Assembly: GCA_022414725.1 (NCBI GenBank)
Contig: CM039464.1
Coordinates: 3,631,852-3,695,851, forward strand
DNA: 64,000 nucleotides
Source of the DNA: Microglena sp. YARC
Lineage: Eukaryota; Chlorophyta; Chlorophyceae; Chlamydomonadales; Chlamydomonadaceae
Reading direction: 5' to 3'
In this document: positions 22,822 through 36,962 of the stretch, one piece after another
Layout: every line of letters begins with the position of its first letter
Position numbering within the stretch: position 1 is the first letter of the stretch
Made by a program: the position numbers and the translations under genes
Notes under the pieces: generated by a model
What the model saw: the letters and a program-made list of their open reading frames with translations, nothing else
The model's database searches: none
Told to the model about the DNA's origin: nothing

Positions 22822-25800
22822 GTATGTTATCAGTGTGCATGTTTTTGCCTGTACAACTCCGTCAACATCATCCGACGCTGCTCCTTCATGTACTTGCTCT
22901 CAACCTGAGTATGTGTGCATTTGTGAATATAGTGGGTGGAGTGGGGGGTGGGGGAGAGGGTTGAGGGGTCAGTGTGTATGTGTATGTGTGCATTTGTGAA
23001 TATAGTGGGTGGAGTGGGGGGTGGGGGAGAGGGTTGAGGGGTCAGTGTGTATGTGTTTTGTGTGCATTTGTGAATATAGTGGGTGGAGTGGGGGGTGGGG
23101 GAGAGGGTTGAGGGGTCAGTGTGTATGTGTGTTTATGATATCATCATTCCTACTTGCAGGAAGAGAAGCAGAAGCTGCAGAGCATGGTTGATAACAGCGC
23201 AAAGATGGCGGAAGAAACCATGGCAGCAGCTGAGAAAGCCAACGCCAACTATCAACGTTTGATGAAGGAGCAAGAGGTATTAGATAAGGAGGTACGTAGA
23301 GGCAGGCAACTCCCATATATAGCCCTATATAGAGCTCCTATACTCCCCCCCACCCCCCCCACCCACAAACACAAACACCACACACCACCATCTTGACCCC
23401 TCGCAAGCGCTAGGGTAGGTAGGTTGTAGGTATGAGGTATTAGATAAGGAGGTAAGTAGCGGCAGGCAACTCCTATATACATCACCTGTTTGTGCACCCT
23501 ATATAGCCCTATATAGCCCTGTATGATGGAATAGCTCCAGAGCATGGTTGATAACAGCGGTAGATGGTGGAAGAAACAGCACAGGCGGGCGGCTGAGAAA
23601 GCTAACGCTAACTATCAACGTTTGATGAAGGAGCAAGAGGTAATACTTAAGGAGGTAAGTAGGGGCAGGCAACTCATATACCCCCCCCCTATATATATAG
23701 CTCTTACACCCCACCCCACCCAACCCAACCCACCCTTTAAACAGATCCTAGCCCCCCCCCTATATATAGCTCTTTACTTCTCTCCCCCACCCCACGCCAC
23801 GCCCACCCACACACCCTCTTGTCCCCTACCAAGCGGCTTGGGTAGGTAGGTAGCAAAGGTATTAGAGAAGGAGGTAGGTAGTGGCAGGCAGGCAACACCT
23901 ATTCGCCCCCCTATATATAGCTCCCATACCCCCACACTCCCACCCACCCTGTTGACCTCCCCCAAGCGCTGAAAGTAGGTTAGGTAGCAGAGATATTAGA
24001 GAAGGAGGTAGGGTAGTGGCAAGGCAGGCAACACTATTCGCCCCCCTATATATATAGCTCCTATAATACCCCCACTCCACCCACCCTCTTGCCCCCCCCC
24101 CCCACCCCCCCCAAAGCACTGGAAGTAGGTAGGCAGCAGAGATTTAGAGGAGAGAGGTAGCGGCTGGCAACACCTTATTCGCCCCCTATATATTAGCTCC
24201 TATACCCACCCAGCCCACCCTCTTGACCCCCCCCCCCAAGCGCTAAAGTAGGTAGGTAGCAGAGGTATTTGAGACATATGTAAGTAGTTGCAGGCAACTC
24301 CTATTCACCACCTCCCTCTTGACCCACCCACCACCACCCACCCTCTTGAGCCCCCCAACCGCTGCCCTTTCCTGACCCCATATGCCTCCTGACCAGGGTT
24401 TTTTTATAGCTGCAAAATTTCGCATTATGCGATAAAACCCATCGCTATCGGAATCGGCCCTGCGATGAAACCCACAGTTTCGAGACTCGGCCCTGTGGGT
24501 TTTGGGGGGAGGCAATTTTCCTTATAAAAAAAACCTGCTCCTGACCATCTTGTCCATCCCACCCGCCGTCCACCTGTCCACCCCTCTCCTGACGCCTACC
24601 CCGTCCACCCTATTCCACCCCTGCTCCTGACGCCACACATCCACCCTTTTCACCTTTCTCTGACGCCCACACGTCCACACCCTTCCACACCTATCCTGAC
24701 GCCCACCCGTCCACCCTTCCCACCTTTCTCCTGAACCCACCCCGTCCACACCTTCCCACCCCTCTCCTGACGCCCACCCCGTCCACCCCTTCCACCCTTC
24801 TCCTGACGCCCACCCCTTCCACCCCTGTCATGACGCCCCACCCTGTCCACCCCTCTCCTGACGCCCCACCGTACACCGTCCACCCTCTCCTGACCCCACC
24901 CCGTCCACCCTGTCCACCCTCTTCCTGAAGCCACCCGTCCACCCTGTCCACCCTCTCATGACGCCCACCCCGTCCACCCCTTCCCACCCCTTCTCATGAC
25001 GCCCACCCCGTCCACCCTGTCCATCCCTCTCATGACCCCCACCCAGTCCACCCTGTCCATCCCTCTCCTGACGCCCACCCGTCCCACCCTGTCCACCCTC
25101 TCCTGACGCCCACCCCGTCCACCCTGTCCACCCTCTCCTGACGCCCACCCCGTCCACCCTATCCACCCCTCTCCTGACGCCCACACCGTCCACCCCTTTT
25201 CACCCTTCTCCTGACGCCCACCCTGTCCACCCCTTCCCACACCTATCCTGACGCCCACCCCGTCCACCCCTTCCCACCTTTCTCCTGAAACCCACCCCGT
25301 CCACACCTTCCCACCACCTCTCCTGACGCCACTTTGCCCGTCCACCCCTTCCCACCCTTCTCCTGACGCCCACCCCTTCCCACCCCTGTCATGACCCACC
25401 CTTGTACACCTCTCCTGACGCCACCCAGTCCACCCTGTCCACCCCTCTCATGACGCCCACCCCGTCCGCTTTTCCTACCCCTTTCCTGACGCCCACCCGG
25501 TCCACCCTGTCCACCCCTCTCCTGACGCCCACCCCCGTTCCACCTGTCCACCCCTCTCCTGACGCCCACCCCGTCCACGGCCTGTCCACCCCTCTCCTGA
25601 CACCCACACATCCACCTGTCCACACCTCTCCTGACGCCCACTCCGTCCACCCTGTCCACCCCTCTCCATGACGCCCACCCCGTCAGCTTTTCCTACCCCT
25701 TTCCTGACGCCCACCCCGTCCACCCTGTCCACCCCTATCCTGACGCCAATCCGGTTCCACCCTGTCCACCCCGTCTCATTGACGCCACCCTGTCCACCCT

Positions 25801-28800
25801 GTCCACCCCTCTCATGACGCCTGAACCCCGTCCACCCTGTCCACCCCTCCCTGACGCACACCCCGTCCACCCTGTCCACCCTCTCCTGACGCCCATTCCC
25901 GTACACCCTGTCCACCCCTCTCCTGACACCCACCCCGTCCAACTCTGTCCACCCCTCTCCTGACGGCCCACTCCCGTCCACCCTAATCCACCCTCTCCTG
26001 ACGCCCCACACCGTCCACCCCTTTTCACCCTTCTCTGACGCCCACCCTGTTCCACCCCTTCCCACACCTATCCTGGACGCCCACCCGTCCACCCCTTCCC
26101 ACCTTTCTCCTGAAACCCACCCCGTCCACACCTTCCCACCCCTCTCCTGACGCCACCCCGTCCACAACCTTCCCACCCTTTTTCTCCTGACGCCCACCCC
26201 TTCCCACCCCTGTCATGACGCCCACCCTGTCCACCCTCTCCTCACGCCCCACCCAGTCCACCCTGTCCACCTCTCATGACGCCCCCCCGTCCAGCTTTTC
26301 CTACCCCTTTCCTGACGCCCAACTTGTTTTTTTTTCCGGTCCACCCTGTCCACCCCTCTCCTGACGCCCACCCCGTCCACCCTGTCCACCCCTCTCCTGA
26401 CGCCCACCCAGTCCACCCTGTCCACCCCTCTCCTGACACCCACCCCATCCACCCTGTCCACCCCTCTCCTGACGCCCACCCCGTCCACCCTGTCCACCCC
26501 TCTCATGACGCCCACCCCGTCCAGCTTTTCCTACCCCTTTCCTGACGCCCACCCCGTCCACCCTGTCCACCCCTATCCTGACGCCAACCCGGTCCACCCT
26601 GTCCACCCCTCTCATGACGCCCACCCTGTCCACCCTGTCCACCCCTCTCATGACGCCCACCCCGTCCACCCTGTCCACCCCTCTCCTGACGCCCACCCTG
26701 TCCACCCTGTCCACCCCTCTCCTGGACGCCCACCCCGTACACCCCCTGTCCACCCCCTCCCTGACACCCACCCCGTTCCACCACTGTCCACACCCCTCTT
26801 TCTGAAGCCCACCCCGTCCACCCTGTCACCCCTCTCATGACGCCCATCCCGTCCACGGCCACTTCCACCCTCTCATGACGCCCCCCCGTCCACCTGTCCA
26901 TCCCTCTCATGACCCACCACGTCCATGTCCATCCCTCTCCTACAGCCCACCCCGTCCACCCTGTCCACCCCTCTCCTGACGCCCACCCCGTCCACCCTGG
27001 TCCACCCCTCTCCTGACGCCACCCCGTCCACCCTAGGTCCACCCCTCTCCTGACGCCCACACCGTCCACCCCTTTTCACCCTTCTCCTGACGCCCACCCT
27101 GTCCCACCCCTTGACGCCCACCCCCAAACTCTATCCTGACGCCCTCACCCCGTCCACCCCTTCCCACCTTTCTCCTGAAACCCACCCGTCCACACCTTCC
27201 CACCCTCTCCTGACGCCCACTCCGGTCCACCGGCCCTTCCCACCCTTCTCCTGACGCCCACCCTTCCACCCCTGTCATGACGCCCACCTGTAACACCCCT
27301 CTCCTGACGCCCACCCAGTCCACCCTGTCCACCCCTCTCATGACGCCCACCCCGTCCAGCTTTTTCCTACCCCTTTTCCTGACGCCCACGTCCGGTCCAC
27401 CCTGTCCACCCCTCTCCTGACGCCCACCCCGTCCACCCTGTCCACCCCTCTCCTGACGCCCACCCCGTCCACCCTGTCCACCCCTCTCCTGACACCCACC
27501 CCATCCACCCTGTCACCCCTCTCCTGACGCCCCCCGTCCACCCTGTCCACCCTCTCATGACGCCCACCCGTCAGCTTTTTCCTACCCCTTTCCTGACGCC
27601 CACCCCGTCCACCCTGTCCACCCTATCCTGACGCCAACCCGGTCCACCCTGTCCACCCCTCTCATGACGCCCACCATGTCCACCTGTCCACCCCTCTCAT
27701 GACGCCCACCCCGTCCACCCTGTCCACCCCTCTCCTGACGCCCACCCTGTCCACCCTGTCACCCTCTCCTGACGCCCACCCCGTCCACCCTGTCCACCCT
27801 CTCCTGACACCCACCCCGTCCACCCTGTCCATCCCCTCTCCTGAAGCCCACCCCGTCCACCCTGTCCACCCTCTCATGACGCCCACCCCGTCCACCCCTT
27901 CCCACCCCTCTCATGACGCCCACCCCGTCCACCCTGTCCATCCCTCTCATGACCCCCACCCAGTCCACCTGTCCATCCCTCTCCTGACGCCCACCCCGTC
28001 CACCCTGTCCACCCTCTCCTGACGCCCACCCGTCCCTCTCCTCCACCCTATCCACCCCTCTCCTGACCGCCCACACCGTCCACCCCTTTTCACCCTTCTC
28101 CTGACGCCCACCCTGTCCACCCCTTCCACACCTATCCTGACGCCCACCCCCGTCCACCCCTTCCCACCTTTCTCCTGAAACCCACCCGTCCACACCTTCC
28201 TACCCCCTCTCTGACGCCCACCCCGTCCACCGCCCTTCCCACCCTTCTCCTGACGCCCACCCTTCCCACCCCTGTCATGACGCCACCCTGTACACCCTCC
28301 TGACGCCCACCCAGTCCACCCTGTCCACCCCTCTCATGACGCCACTCCCGTCCAGCTTTTCCTACCCCTTTCCTGACGCCCACCCGGTCCACCCTGTCCA
28401 CCCTCTCATGACGCACCCGTCCCGACGCCCCACCGTCCCCTGTCCACCCCTCTCCTGACGCCCACACCGTCCACCCTGTCCACCTCTCCTGACGCCCACC
28501 CCATCCACCTCTGTCCACCCCTTCCTGACGCGCCACCCCGTCCACCCTGTCCACCCCTCTCATGACGCCCACCCCGTCCAGCTTTTCCTACCCCTTTCCT
28601 GACGCCCACCCGTCCACCCTGTCCACCCCTCTCCTGACGTCCACCCCGTCCACCCTGTCCCCTCTCATGACGCCCACCCTGTCCACCCTGTCCACCCCTC
28701 TCATGACGCCCACCCGTCCACCCTGCTCCACCCCTTCATGACGCCCACCCCGTCCACCCCTGTCCACCCCTCTCCTGACGCCACCGTAACCCTGTCCACC

Positions 28801-31800
28801 CCTCTCCTGACGCCCACCCCGTCCACCCTGTCCACCCCCTCTCCTGAAAGCCCACCCCCGTCCCACCCTGTCCACCCCTCTCATGACGCCCACCCGTCCA
28901 CCCCTTCCCACCCCTCTCATGACGCCACCCCGTCCACCCTGTCCACCCCTCACATGACGCCCACCCTGTCCACCCTGTCCACCCTCTCATGACGCCCACC
29001 CCGTCCACCCTGTCCACCCCTCTCCTGACGCCCACCCCGTCCACCCTATCCACCCCTCTCCTGACGCCCACCCCGTACACCCTGTCCACCTCTCCTGAGA
29101 CCCACTTGTCCACCTGTCCACCTTCTTCTGAAGCCCACCCCGTCCACCCTGTCCACCCCTCTCCTGACGCCCACCCCGTCCAGCTTTTCCCACCCCTCTC
29201 CTGACGCCCACCGTCACCCCTTCCCACCCTCTCATGACGCCACCCCGACCACCCTGTCCACCCTCTCATGACGCCACCCTGTCCACCCTGTCCATACCCT
29301 CTCATGACGCCCACCCCGTCCACCCTGTCCACCCTCTCCTGAAGCCCACCCTGTTCACCTGTCCATCCCTCTCATGACGCCCACCCCGTCCAACCTGTCC
29401 ACCCTCTCCTGGCGCCCACCCCGTCCACCCGTCCACCCTGTCCACCCTCTCCTGACGCCACCCGTCCCACCCTGTCCACCCCTCTCCTGAAGCCCACCCC
29501 GTCCACCCTGTCCACGTTCCTCTCCTGAGCCCACCCCGTCCACCCTGTCCACTCCTCTCCTGAAGCCCACCCCGTCCAACGCCTGTCCACCCTCTCATGA
29601 CGCCACCCCGTCCACCACTTCCCACCCCTCTCATGACGCCCACCCCAGTCACCCTGTCCACCCCTCTCATGACGCCCCACCCTGTCCACCCTTCCTACCC
29701 CTATCCTGACCCGTAACAGAACGGTGAAGCAAAGGTGAAGCAAGCAGAAAATTCCCATCTGATCCCTTACCTCACCACCACCACCACCACCACCACCACC
29801 CTCTCAACCCCCATAACCGCTGCCTCTCCTCACCCCATCTGCCTCCTAACCCCCCCGACCCCACCCCGTCCACCCTTTCCCACCCTCTCCTCACCCCCCT
29901 CCTGGCTGGTCCCACCTTTTCCCACCCCTCTCCTCACCCCCCCCTGCTGACTCTTACACCCTTTCCCACCCTCCTGACCCCCGACCCTCACCCTGTCCAC
30001 CCTTTCCCACCCTCTCCTTACCACATCTGCCTCCTCACCCCCCCCCCAACCCGTCCACCCTTTCCCCCCTCTCCTCACCCCCTTTCTGGCTGGCACACCC
30101 TTTCCCACCCCTCCTGACCCCCACCCTCACGCCCGGTCACCCTTTCCCACCCTCCCTCACCCCATCGCCTCCTCACCCCCCCACACCCACCCCGTCCACC
30201 CTTTCCCACCCCTCTCCTCACCCCCCCTGCTGGCTGGTACACCCTTTCCCACCCCTCCTGACCCCACCCTCACCCGGTCCACCCTTTCCCACCCCTCTAC
30301 TTACCCCCCACCCCTATCCCTCACCCCCCCTCCTGACCTGTACAGAAACCGTGAAGTGGAGGTGAAGCCATCTGCCTCCTGACCATCCCCCACCCCACCC
30401 AAACACACACACACACTTTCGACCTTAGCCCCCCTAAACACACGCACACACACACTCTCGACCTTAACCCCCACACACACCTTCCCTCACCCCCTCCGGA
30501 CCCGTACAGAACCGTGAAAGTGGAGATGAAGCCATCTGCCTCCTGACCTCCCCCCAACCCACCCCAAACACACACACACTTTCAACCTTGCCCCCCTAAC
30601 ACACACACACACTCTCGACTTTACCCCCCCCACCCTTCCCTCAACCCCCCCTCTGACACGTACAGAATCGTGAAGTGGAGTGAAGCCATCTGCCTCCTGA
30701 CCTTCCCCCACCCCACCCCAAACACACACACACACACTTTCAACCTTGCCCCCCTAAACACACACACACACTCTCGACCTTACCCCCCCCACCCCTTCTC
30801 AACCCCCCTCCTCAACCCCCCTCCTGACACGTACAGAATCGTGAAGTGGAGGTGAAGCCCATCTGCCTCCTGACCATCCCCCCACCCCACCCCAAACACA
30901 CACACACTTCAACCTTGCCCCTAAACACACACATACACTCTCGACCTTACCCCCCACACACCTTCCTCACCCCCTCCGGACCGTACCAAAACCATGATGT
31001 GGAGGTGAAACAAGCAAAAATTCCATCTGCTTCTTCCCTCACACACCACCACCACGGACCTCTCAACCCCCATTAACCGCTGCCTCTCTCAACCCATCTG
31101 CCTCCTGACCTCCCCCCCCACACACAACACACACACCTTCCATCATTAGCCCCCCCTCCTGACAGCCCACCCTCACCCGTCCACCTTTTCCACCCCTCCC
31201 TCCACCCCCTCCTGACCCCCCCCCCCCCCGTCCACCCGTCCACCCGTCCACCCCTTCCACCCCTTCCTCACAGCCCCTCCTGACCCCCACCCCGGCCCGT
31301 CCACCCTTTCCCACCCCTTCCCTCACACCCCCTCCTGACCCCACCCACTCGTCCCGCCCCTTCCCACCCCTTCCCCTCACACCCCTCCTGACCCCCCACC
31401 CACCCCCGTCCACCCTTCCACCCCTTCCCTCACACCCCTCCTGACCCCACCCACCCGTTCCACCCTTCCCCACCCTTCCTCACACCCTCCTGACCCCCAC
31501 CACCCCCGTCCACCCTTCCACCCTTCCCTCACACCCCTCCTGACCCCACCCCACCCCGTCCACCCCTTCCCTCACAACCCTCCTGACCCCACCCCACCCC
31601 GTCAACCCTTGACCCCACCCCTTCCCACCCCTTCCCTCCACCCCTCCTGACCCCCGCCCCACCCGCCCACCCCTTCCGCCCTTCCTCCCACCCCCTCCTG
31701 ACTCATACAGAACCGTGACGTGGAGGTGAAGCCATCTGCCTCCTGACCCCCACCCCACCCTACCTCACCCAAACACACACACACTCTCGACCTTAAACCC

Positions 31801-34800
31801 CCCACCCCTCTCCTACCCTCCTCCTGACCTGACCAGAGACGTATAATGGAGGTGAAGCCATCTGCCTCCTGACCTCCCCCCCCCCACCCCAAAACACACA
31901 CACACACTCTCGACCTTGCCCCCCAAACACACACACACACACACTCTCGACTTACCCCCCACCCCGCTCCTCACCCCCTCCTCCTGACCCGGACAGAACT
32001 GTGCAATAGAGGTGAAGCAAGCAGAACATCGAGTTTTGATGAAAGCAGGTGATGCATGGATGCATGAGCGCAAGGACAGGCTGTCAAAGCTGGATGCCAT
32101 CCGTGTGCAGGTGGGTAGGGTGTCAAGGACAGGCTGTCAAAGCTGGATGCCATCCGTGTGCAGGTGGGTAGGGTGTCAAGGACAGGCTGTCAAAGCTGGA
32201 TGCCATCCGTGTGCAGGTGGGTATGGTGCAGGGATATTGTTTCTGTAATATATTCCGATCGGACTACAAGACCCCGTTTTGGACAAAATTACCGGAATAA
32301 GAAACCTACAAAAAAAGCTTTTTTTTACTGAAATTGACAAAGAATTACCCAAATCGCCCATAATCTGTCGGAATAGGGATCCTGTTCTGGGAGGTAAAAA
32401 GGGAGAGAACTGAAAAAAATGGAATAAGATTTCCTCTCTTTGATTTGAAACAAGTTCTATGCAGCGTCGCCTGCGACGCTAAAAATTGGCGGAGAGTGAT
32501 CGCGTCGGAGCGTCAGGTGGCAATGGAAGCGAGTTAGTTATGAGACCGTTGGCTGACGAGTCTGGCTTCAGCACGGTCAGACGGTCAGTTGGTTGAACGG
32601 ACAAATGGGTAACACTGGGGGCCCCCCCTTCCCAGAAGGGGGGGGGCTTCGCCAAAAAATATCCCTGGTATGGTGTCATTCACATGAAGCTTTTTTTTAC
32701 TGAAATTGACTAAAAATTACACAAATCGTCCCAAAATCGGAAGAAGGATCCTGCTTTGCGAGGGAGAAAGGGAGAGAATTGAAAAAACTGGAAAAGTATT
32801 TCCTCTCTTTGATTTGAAAAACATATCCTTGGTATGGTGTCATTCGCATGAAGTTTTTTTTCCTTACTGAAATTGACTAAATATTGCCCTTTTCGACCAA
32901 AATCGGAACAAGGATCCCGTTTTGCGAGGGGATAAGGGAGAGAATTGAAAAAAATGGAATAAGATTTCCTCTCTTTGATTTGAAACAAGTTCTATGCAGC
33001 GTCGCCTGCGACGCTAAAAATTGGCGGAGAGTGATCGCGTCAGAGCGACAGGTGGCAATGGAAGCGAGTTAGTTACGAGACCGTTGGCTGACGAGTCTGG
33101 CTTCAGCACGGTCAGACAGTCAGTTGGTTGAACGGACAAATGGGTAACACTGGGGGCTACCGCTTCCCAGAAGGGGGGGGCTCCGCCAAAACATATCCCT
33201 GGTATGGTGACATTAGCATGAAGGTAGTTTTTTTTTTTTACTGAAATTGACTGAAAATTACCCAAATCGACCCAAAATCGGAACAAGGATCCCGTTTTGG
33301 GAGGGGAAAAGGGAGAGAATTGAAAAAAATTGAATAAGAATTCCTCTCTTTGATTTGAAAAGTATATATCTGGTATAGTGTCATTCGCATGAAGGAGTCC
33401 CCACTGCCTGGAGGGTGACACTTACTATGTCTGCAATCAGGGATTTTTATTTCCGCTATATATAGCGATCGCTAGTTTCGACCCCGATTAAGCGAAATTA
33501 TCGCTATAAAAAATTATTAAAAAAGTGTTTCTACTTGTTGCCCTAAATGGCCCTTTAAAGCTATACAAAGCTAAAGAAAGCACTGAAACGCTGTCCCTGG
33601 AGGAGCCCTGGAACCATGAAGCTAGAACCATGACTTCCCCCAAGTGCGGCGTGCGTGAGGTTCCCCTTCAAACCACGCCCGTCCAGGCATTCTCTTTTTT
33701 TTTATTATCTGAAAGTGGTTTTTTCTAGCTTTATGGTTGTAGGCCTTCTCCAGGGACAAAAGGCTGTCAAAGCTGGATGCCATCCATGTGCAGGTGGGTA
33801 TGGTGTCATTCGCATGAAGGAGTTCCTACCGCCTGAAGGCTGACACTTACTATGTCTGCAATGGTGAATTTCCCCAAGTGCGGCGTGCGTGAGGTTCCCC
33901 TTCAAACCACGCCCGTCCAGGCATTCTCCTTTTTTTATTATCTGAAAGTGGTTTTTGCTAGCTTTATGGTTGTAGGCCTTCTCCAGGGACAAAAGGCTGT
34001 CAAAGCTGGATGCCATCCATGTGCAGGTGGCTATGGTGTCATTTGCATGAAGGAGTTCCTACCGCCTGAAGGCTGACACTTACTATGTCTGCAATGGTGA
34101 CTTTCCCCAAGTGCAGCGTGCGTGAGGTTCCCCTTCAAACCACGCCCGTCCAGGCATTTTTTTTTTTTTTATTATCTGAAAGTGGTTTTTGCTAGCTTTA
34201 TGGGTGAAGGCCTTCTCCAGGGACAAAAGGCTGTCAAAGCTGGATGCCATCCATGTGCAGGTGGGTATGGTGTCATTCGCATGAAGGAGTTTCTACCGCC
34301 TGAGGGGTGACACTCACTATGTCTGCAATGGTGAATTTCCCCGGGAGGTTCCCCTCAACACCATGCCCTCCAGGCGTTTTTTTTTTTTTTTTGTACGGTG
34401 TCATTCCCTGACTGCAGGGACTGTGTTTCTCTACGGTGTCATTCCCTGACTGCAGGGACTGTGTTTTTCTACGGTGTCATTCCCTGACTGCAGGGACTGT
34501 GTTTTTCTACTGTGTCATTCCCTGACTGCAGGGACTGTGTTTTTCTATGGTGTCATTCCCTGACTGCAGAGAATGACACCGTGCGCTTTAGCGCACTTGA
34601 AAAAAATAACTGCGCTTGTAGTGCAAAAAGCGCAAAAATTGCTTGCTGCGCCCACAGGGGGTTGCAAAAAACTGTGGGAAACGCGCAGTGGGGCTCAAAA
34701 AGGCAGCGCGCAAAAGCGCGCGCTTGGAAGTACCCTGCCCCACCTGCAGCATGATCAAATTTGAATTATGTCAACCACCCAGTCTGCATGTGTGGGCTCT

Positions 34801-35969
34801 GGCGCAAGCCCACTCTCTCTCCCCCACCCACTCACCCATTTTGTCCACCCTACCCGCTGCCACTCTCAACCACCCCAACCGCTGCCCTCCCTGACCCCAT
34901 CTGCCCCCTGGCCATCTGTGTACAGGTGGGGGCCCTGGCGCAAGCCCACTCTCTCTCCCCCACCCACCCACCCGTCTTGTCCCCCCCAACCTCTGCCACT
35001 CTCAACCACCCCAACCTCTGCCACTCTCAACCACCCCAACCGCTGCCACTCTCATCCATCCTGACTGCATGTGGGGGCTCTGGCGCAAGCCCACTCTCTT
35101 CTCCTCACCCACCCACCCACCCCCTCTTGTCCCCCCCAACCTCTGCTACTCTGAACAGCCCTGACTGCATGTGGGGGCTCTGGCGCAAGCCCACTCTCTC
35201 CCCCCTACCCACGCCACCCACCCCTCTTGTCCCCCCAACCTCTGCTACTCTGAACAGCCCTGACTGCATGTGGGGGCTCTGGCGCAAGCCCACTCTCTCC
35301 CCCTACCCACCCACCCACCCCTCTTTTTCGCCCCAACCTCTGCCACTCTTAATCACCCCAACCGCTGCCCCCCCCTGACCCCATCTGCCTCTTGGCCATC
35401 TGTGTACAGGTGGGAGCCCTGGCGCAAAGCCCACCCACCCAGCCACCCACCCAGCCACCCCTCTTTTCCTACCCAACCTCTGCCACTCTCAACACCCCAA
35501 CCGCTGCCACTCTCATCCACCCTGACTGCATGTGGGGGCACTGGCGCAAGCCCACTCTCTCCCCCCCCCCCCCACCACCACCACCAATCCACCCCTATTG
35601 TCCCCCCCAACCTCCGCACTCTCAACCACCCCAACCGCCACTCCTGACCACCTCTACCTCTGCCACTACTGACCACCCTGACTGCAGGTGGGTGCTCTGG
35701 CGCAAGCCCATGCCGCCCGGGCTGCCGCCCAAGCTACCTCACACGCTAGCCACGCCCTCACCCTTCCCTAACGCCCCCCCCCCCCCACACACACACACAC
35801 ACACACACACCTTAACCCATCTGCCTCCTTACCCCCCTCCCCCCCCTTCTGGATGCCATCTGTGTACAGGTGGGTGTTCTGGCGCAAGTCCATGCCGCCC
35901 GGGCTGCCGCCCAAGCTAACCTCACACGCTAGCCACGCCCTCACCCTTCCTTAACGCCCCCTCCCCCCC

Positions 35970-36022
<53 letters not shown>

Positions 36023-36612
36023 TAACCCATCTGCCTCCTTACCCCCCCCCCCCCCCCCCCCCCCCTCCTGGATGCCATCCGTGTGCAGGTGGGTGCTCTG
36101 GCCCAAGCCCACGACGCTCGTGCTGCCGCCCAAGCTACCTCACACGCTAGCCACGCCCTCACCCTAGGCATCATCGGTCTCACAACAGCGCTTGAAGAGG
36201 GGCGACCCCTTGCCCCCCATGTGTCTGCCTTATCAAAGGGGGGCGCTGGTGATGAGCTGGTGGAAGCCGCGTTGGGTAGTATCTCCAAGTCTGCACAAGA
36301 GAAGGGAGTGCCTACCAGTAGCCAAATGGAGTATCAGTTCCGGGGTCTGCGATCAACCCTCGCTGCTACTAGCTACCTCCCTGCTGGCTCAGGGGGCTAC
36401 TTGTCGCACTTCCTGGCTAAGATGGCTGTGAGCATGAAGGTGGGTTGGAGAGAGGGGAGAGGCAGGGGGGGGGAGAGAGAGAGAGAGAGAGAGAGAGATC
36501 AACCCTCCCTGCTACTAGCTACCTCCCTGCTGGCTCAGGTGGCTACTTGTCGCACTTCCTGGCTAAGATGGCAGTGAGCATGAAGGTGGGTTGGGAGAGA
36601 GGGGGAGAGGCA

Positions 36613-36644
<32 letters not shown>

Positions 36645-36912
36645 TTCGTTGCTGCTACTAGCTACCTCCCTGCTGGCTCAGGGGGCTACTTGTCGCACTT
36701 CCTGGCTAAAATGGCAGTGAGCATGAAGGTGGGTTGGAGAGAGGGGGAGAGTAAGGTGTGTGTGTTGGGGGGGGGGGGGGGGGGCAGAGAGGGAGAGATA
36801 GAGAGATAGAGACCCATTGCTGCTACTAGCTACTTCCCTGCTGGCTATGGCAGTTTCTTGTCGCACTTCATGGCTAAGCTGGCTGTCATCATGAAGGTGG
36901 GTTGGGGAGAGG

Positions 36913-36962
<50 letters not shown>

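Noticed and set aside
24522..29758. Numerous VDRVDGVGVRRG-type and HPVHPVHPS-type frames
   Set aside because: Both strands of the 36-bp minisatellite.
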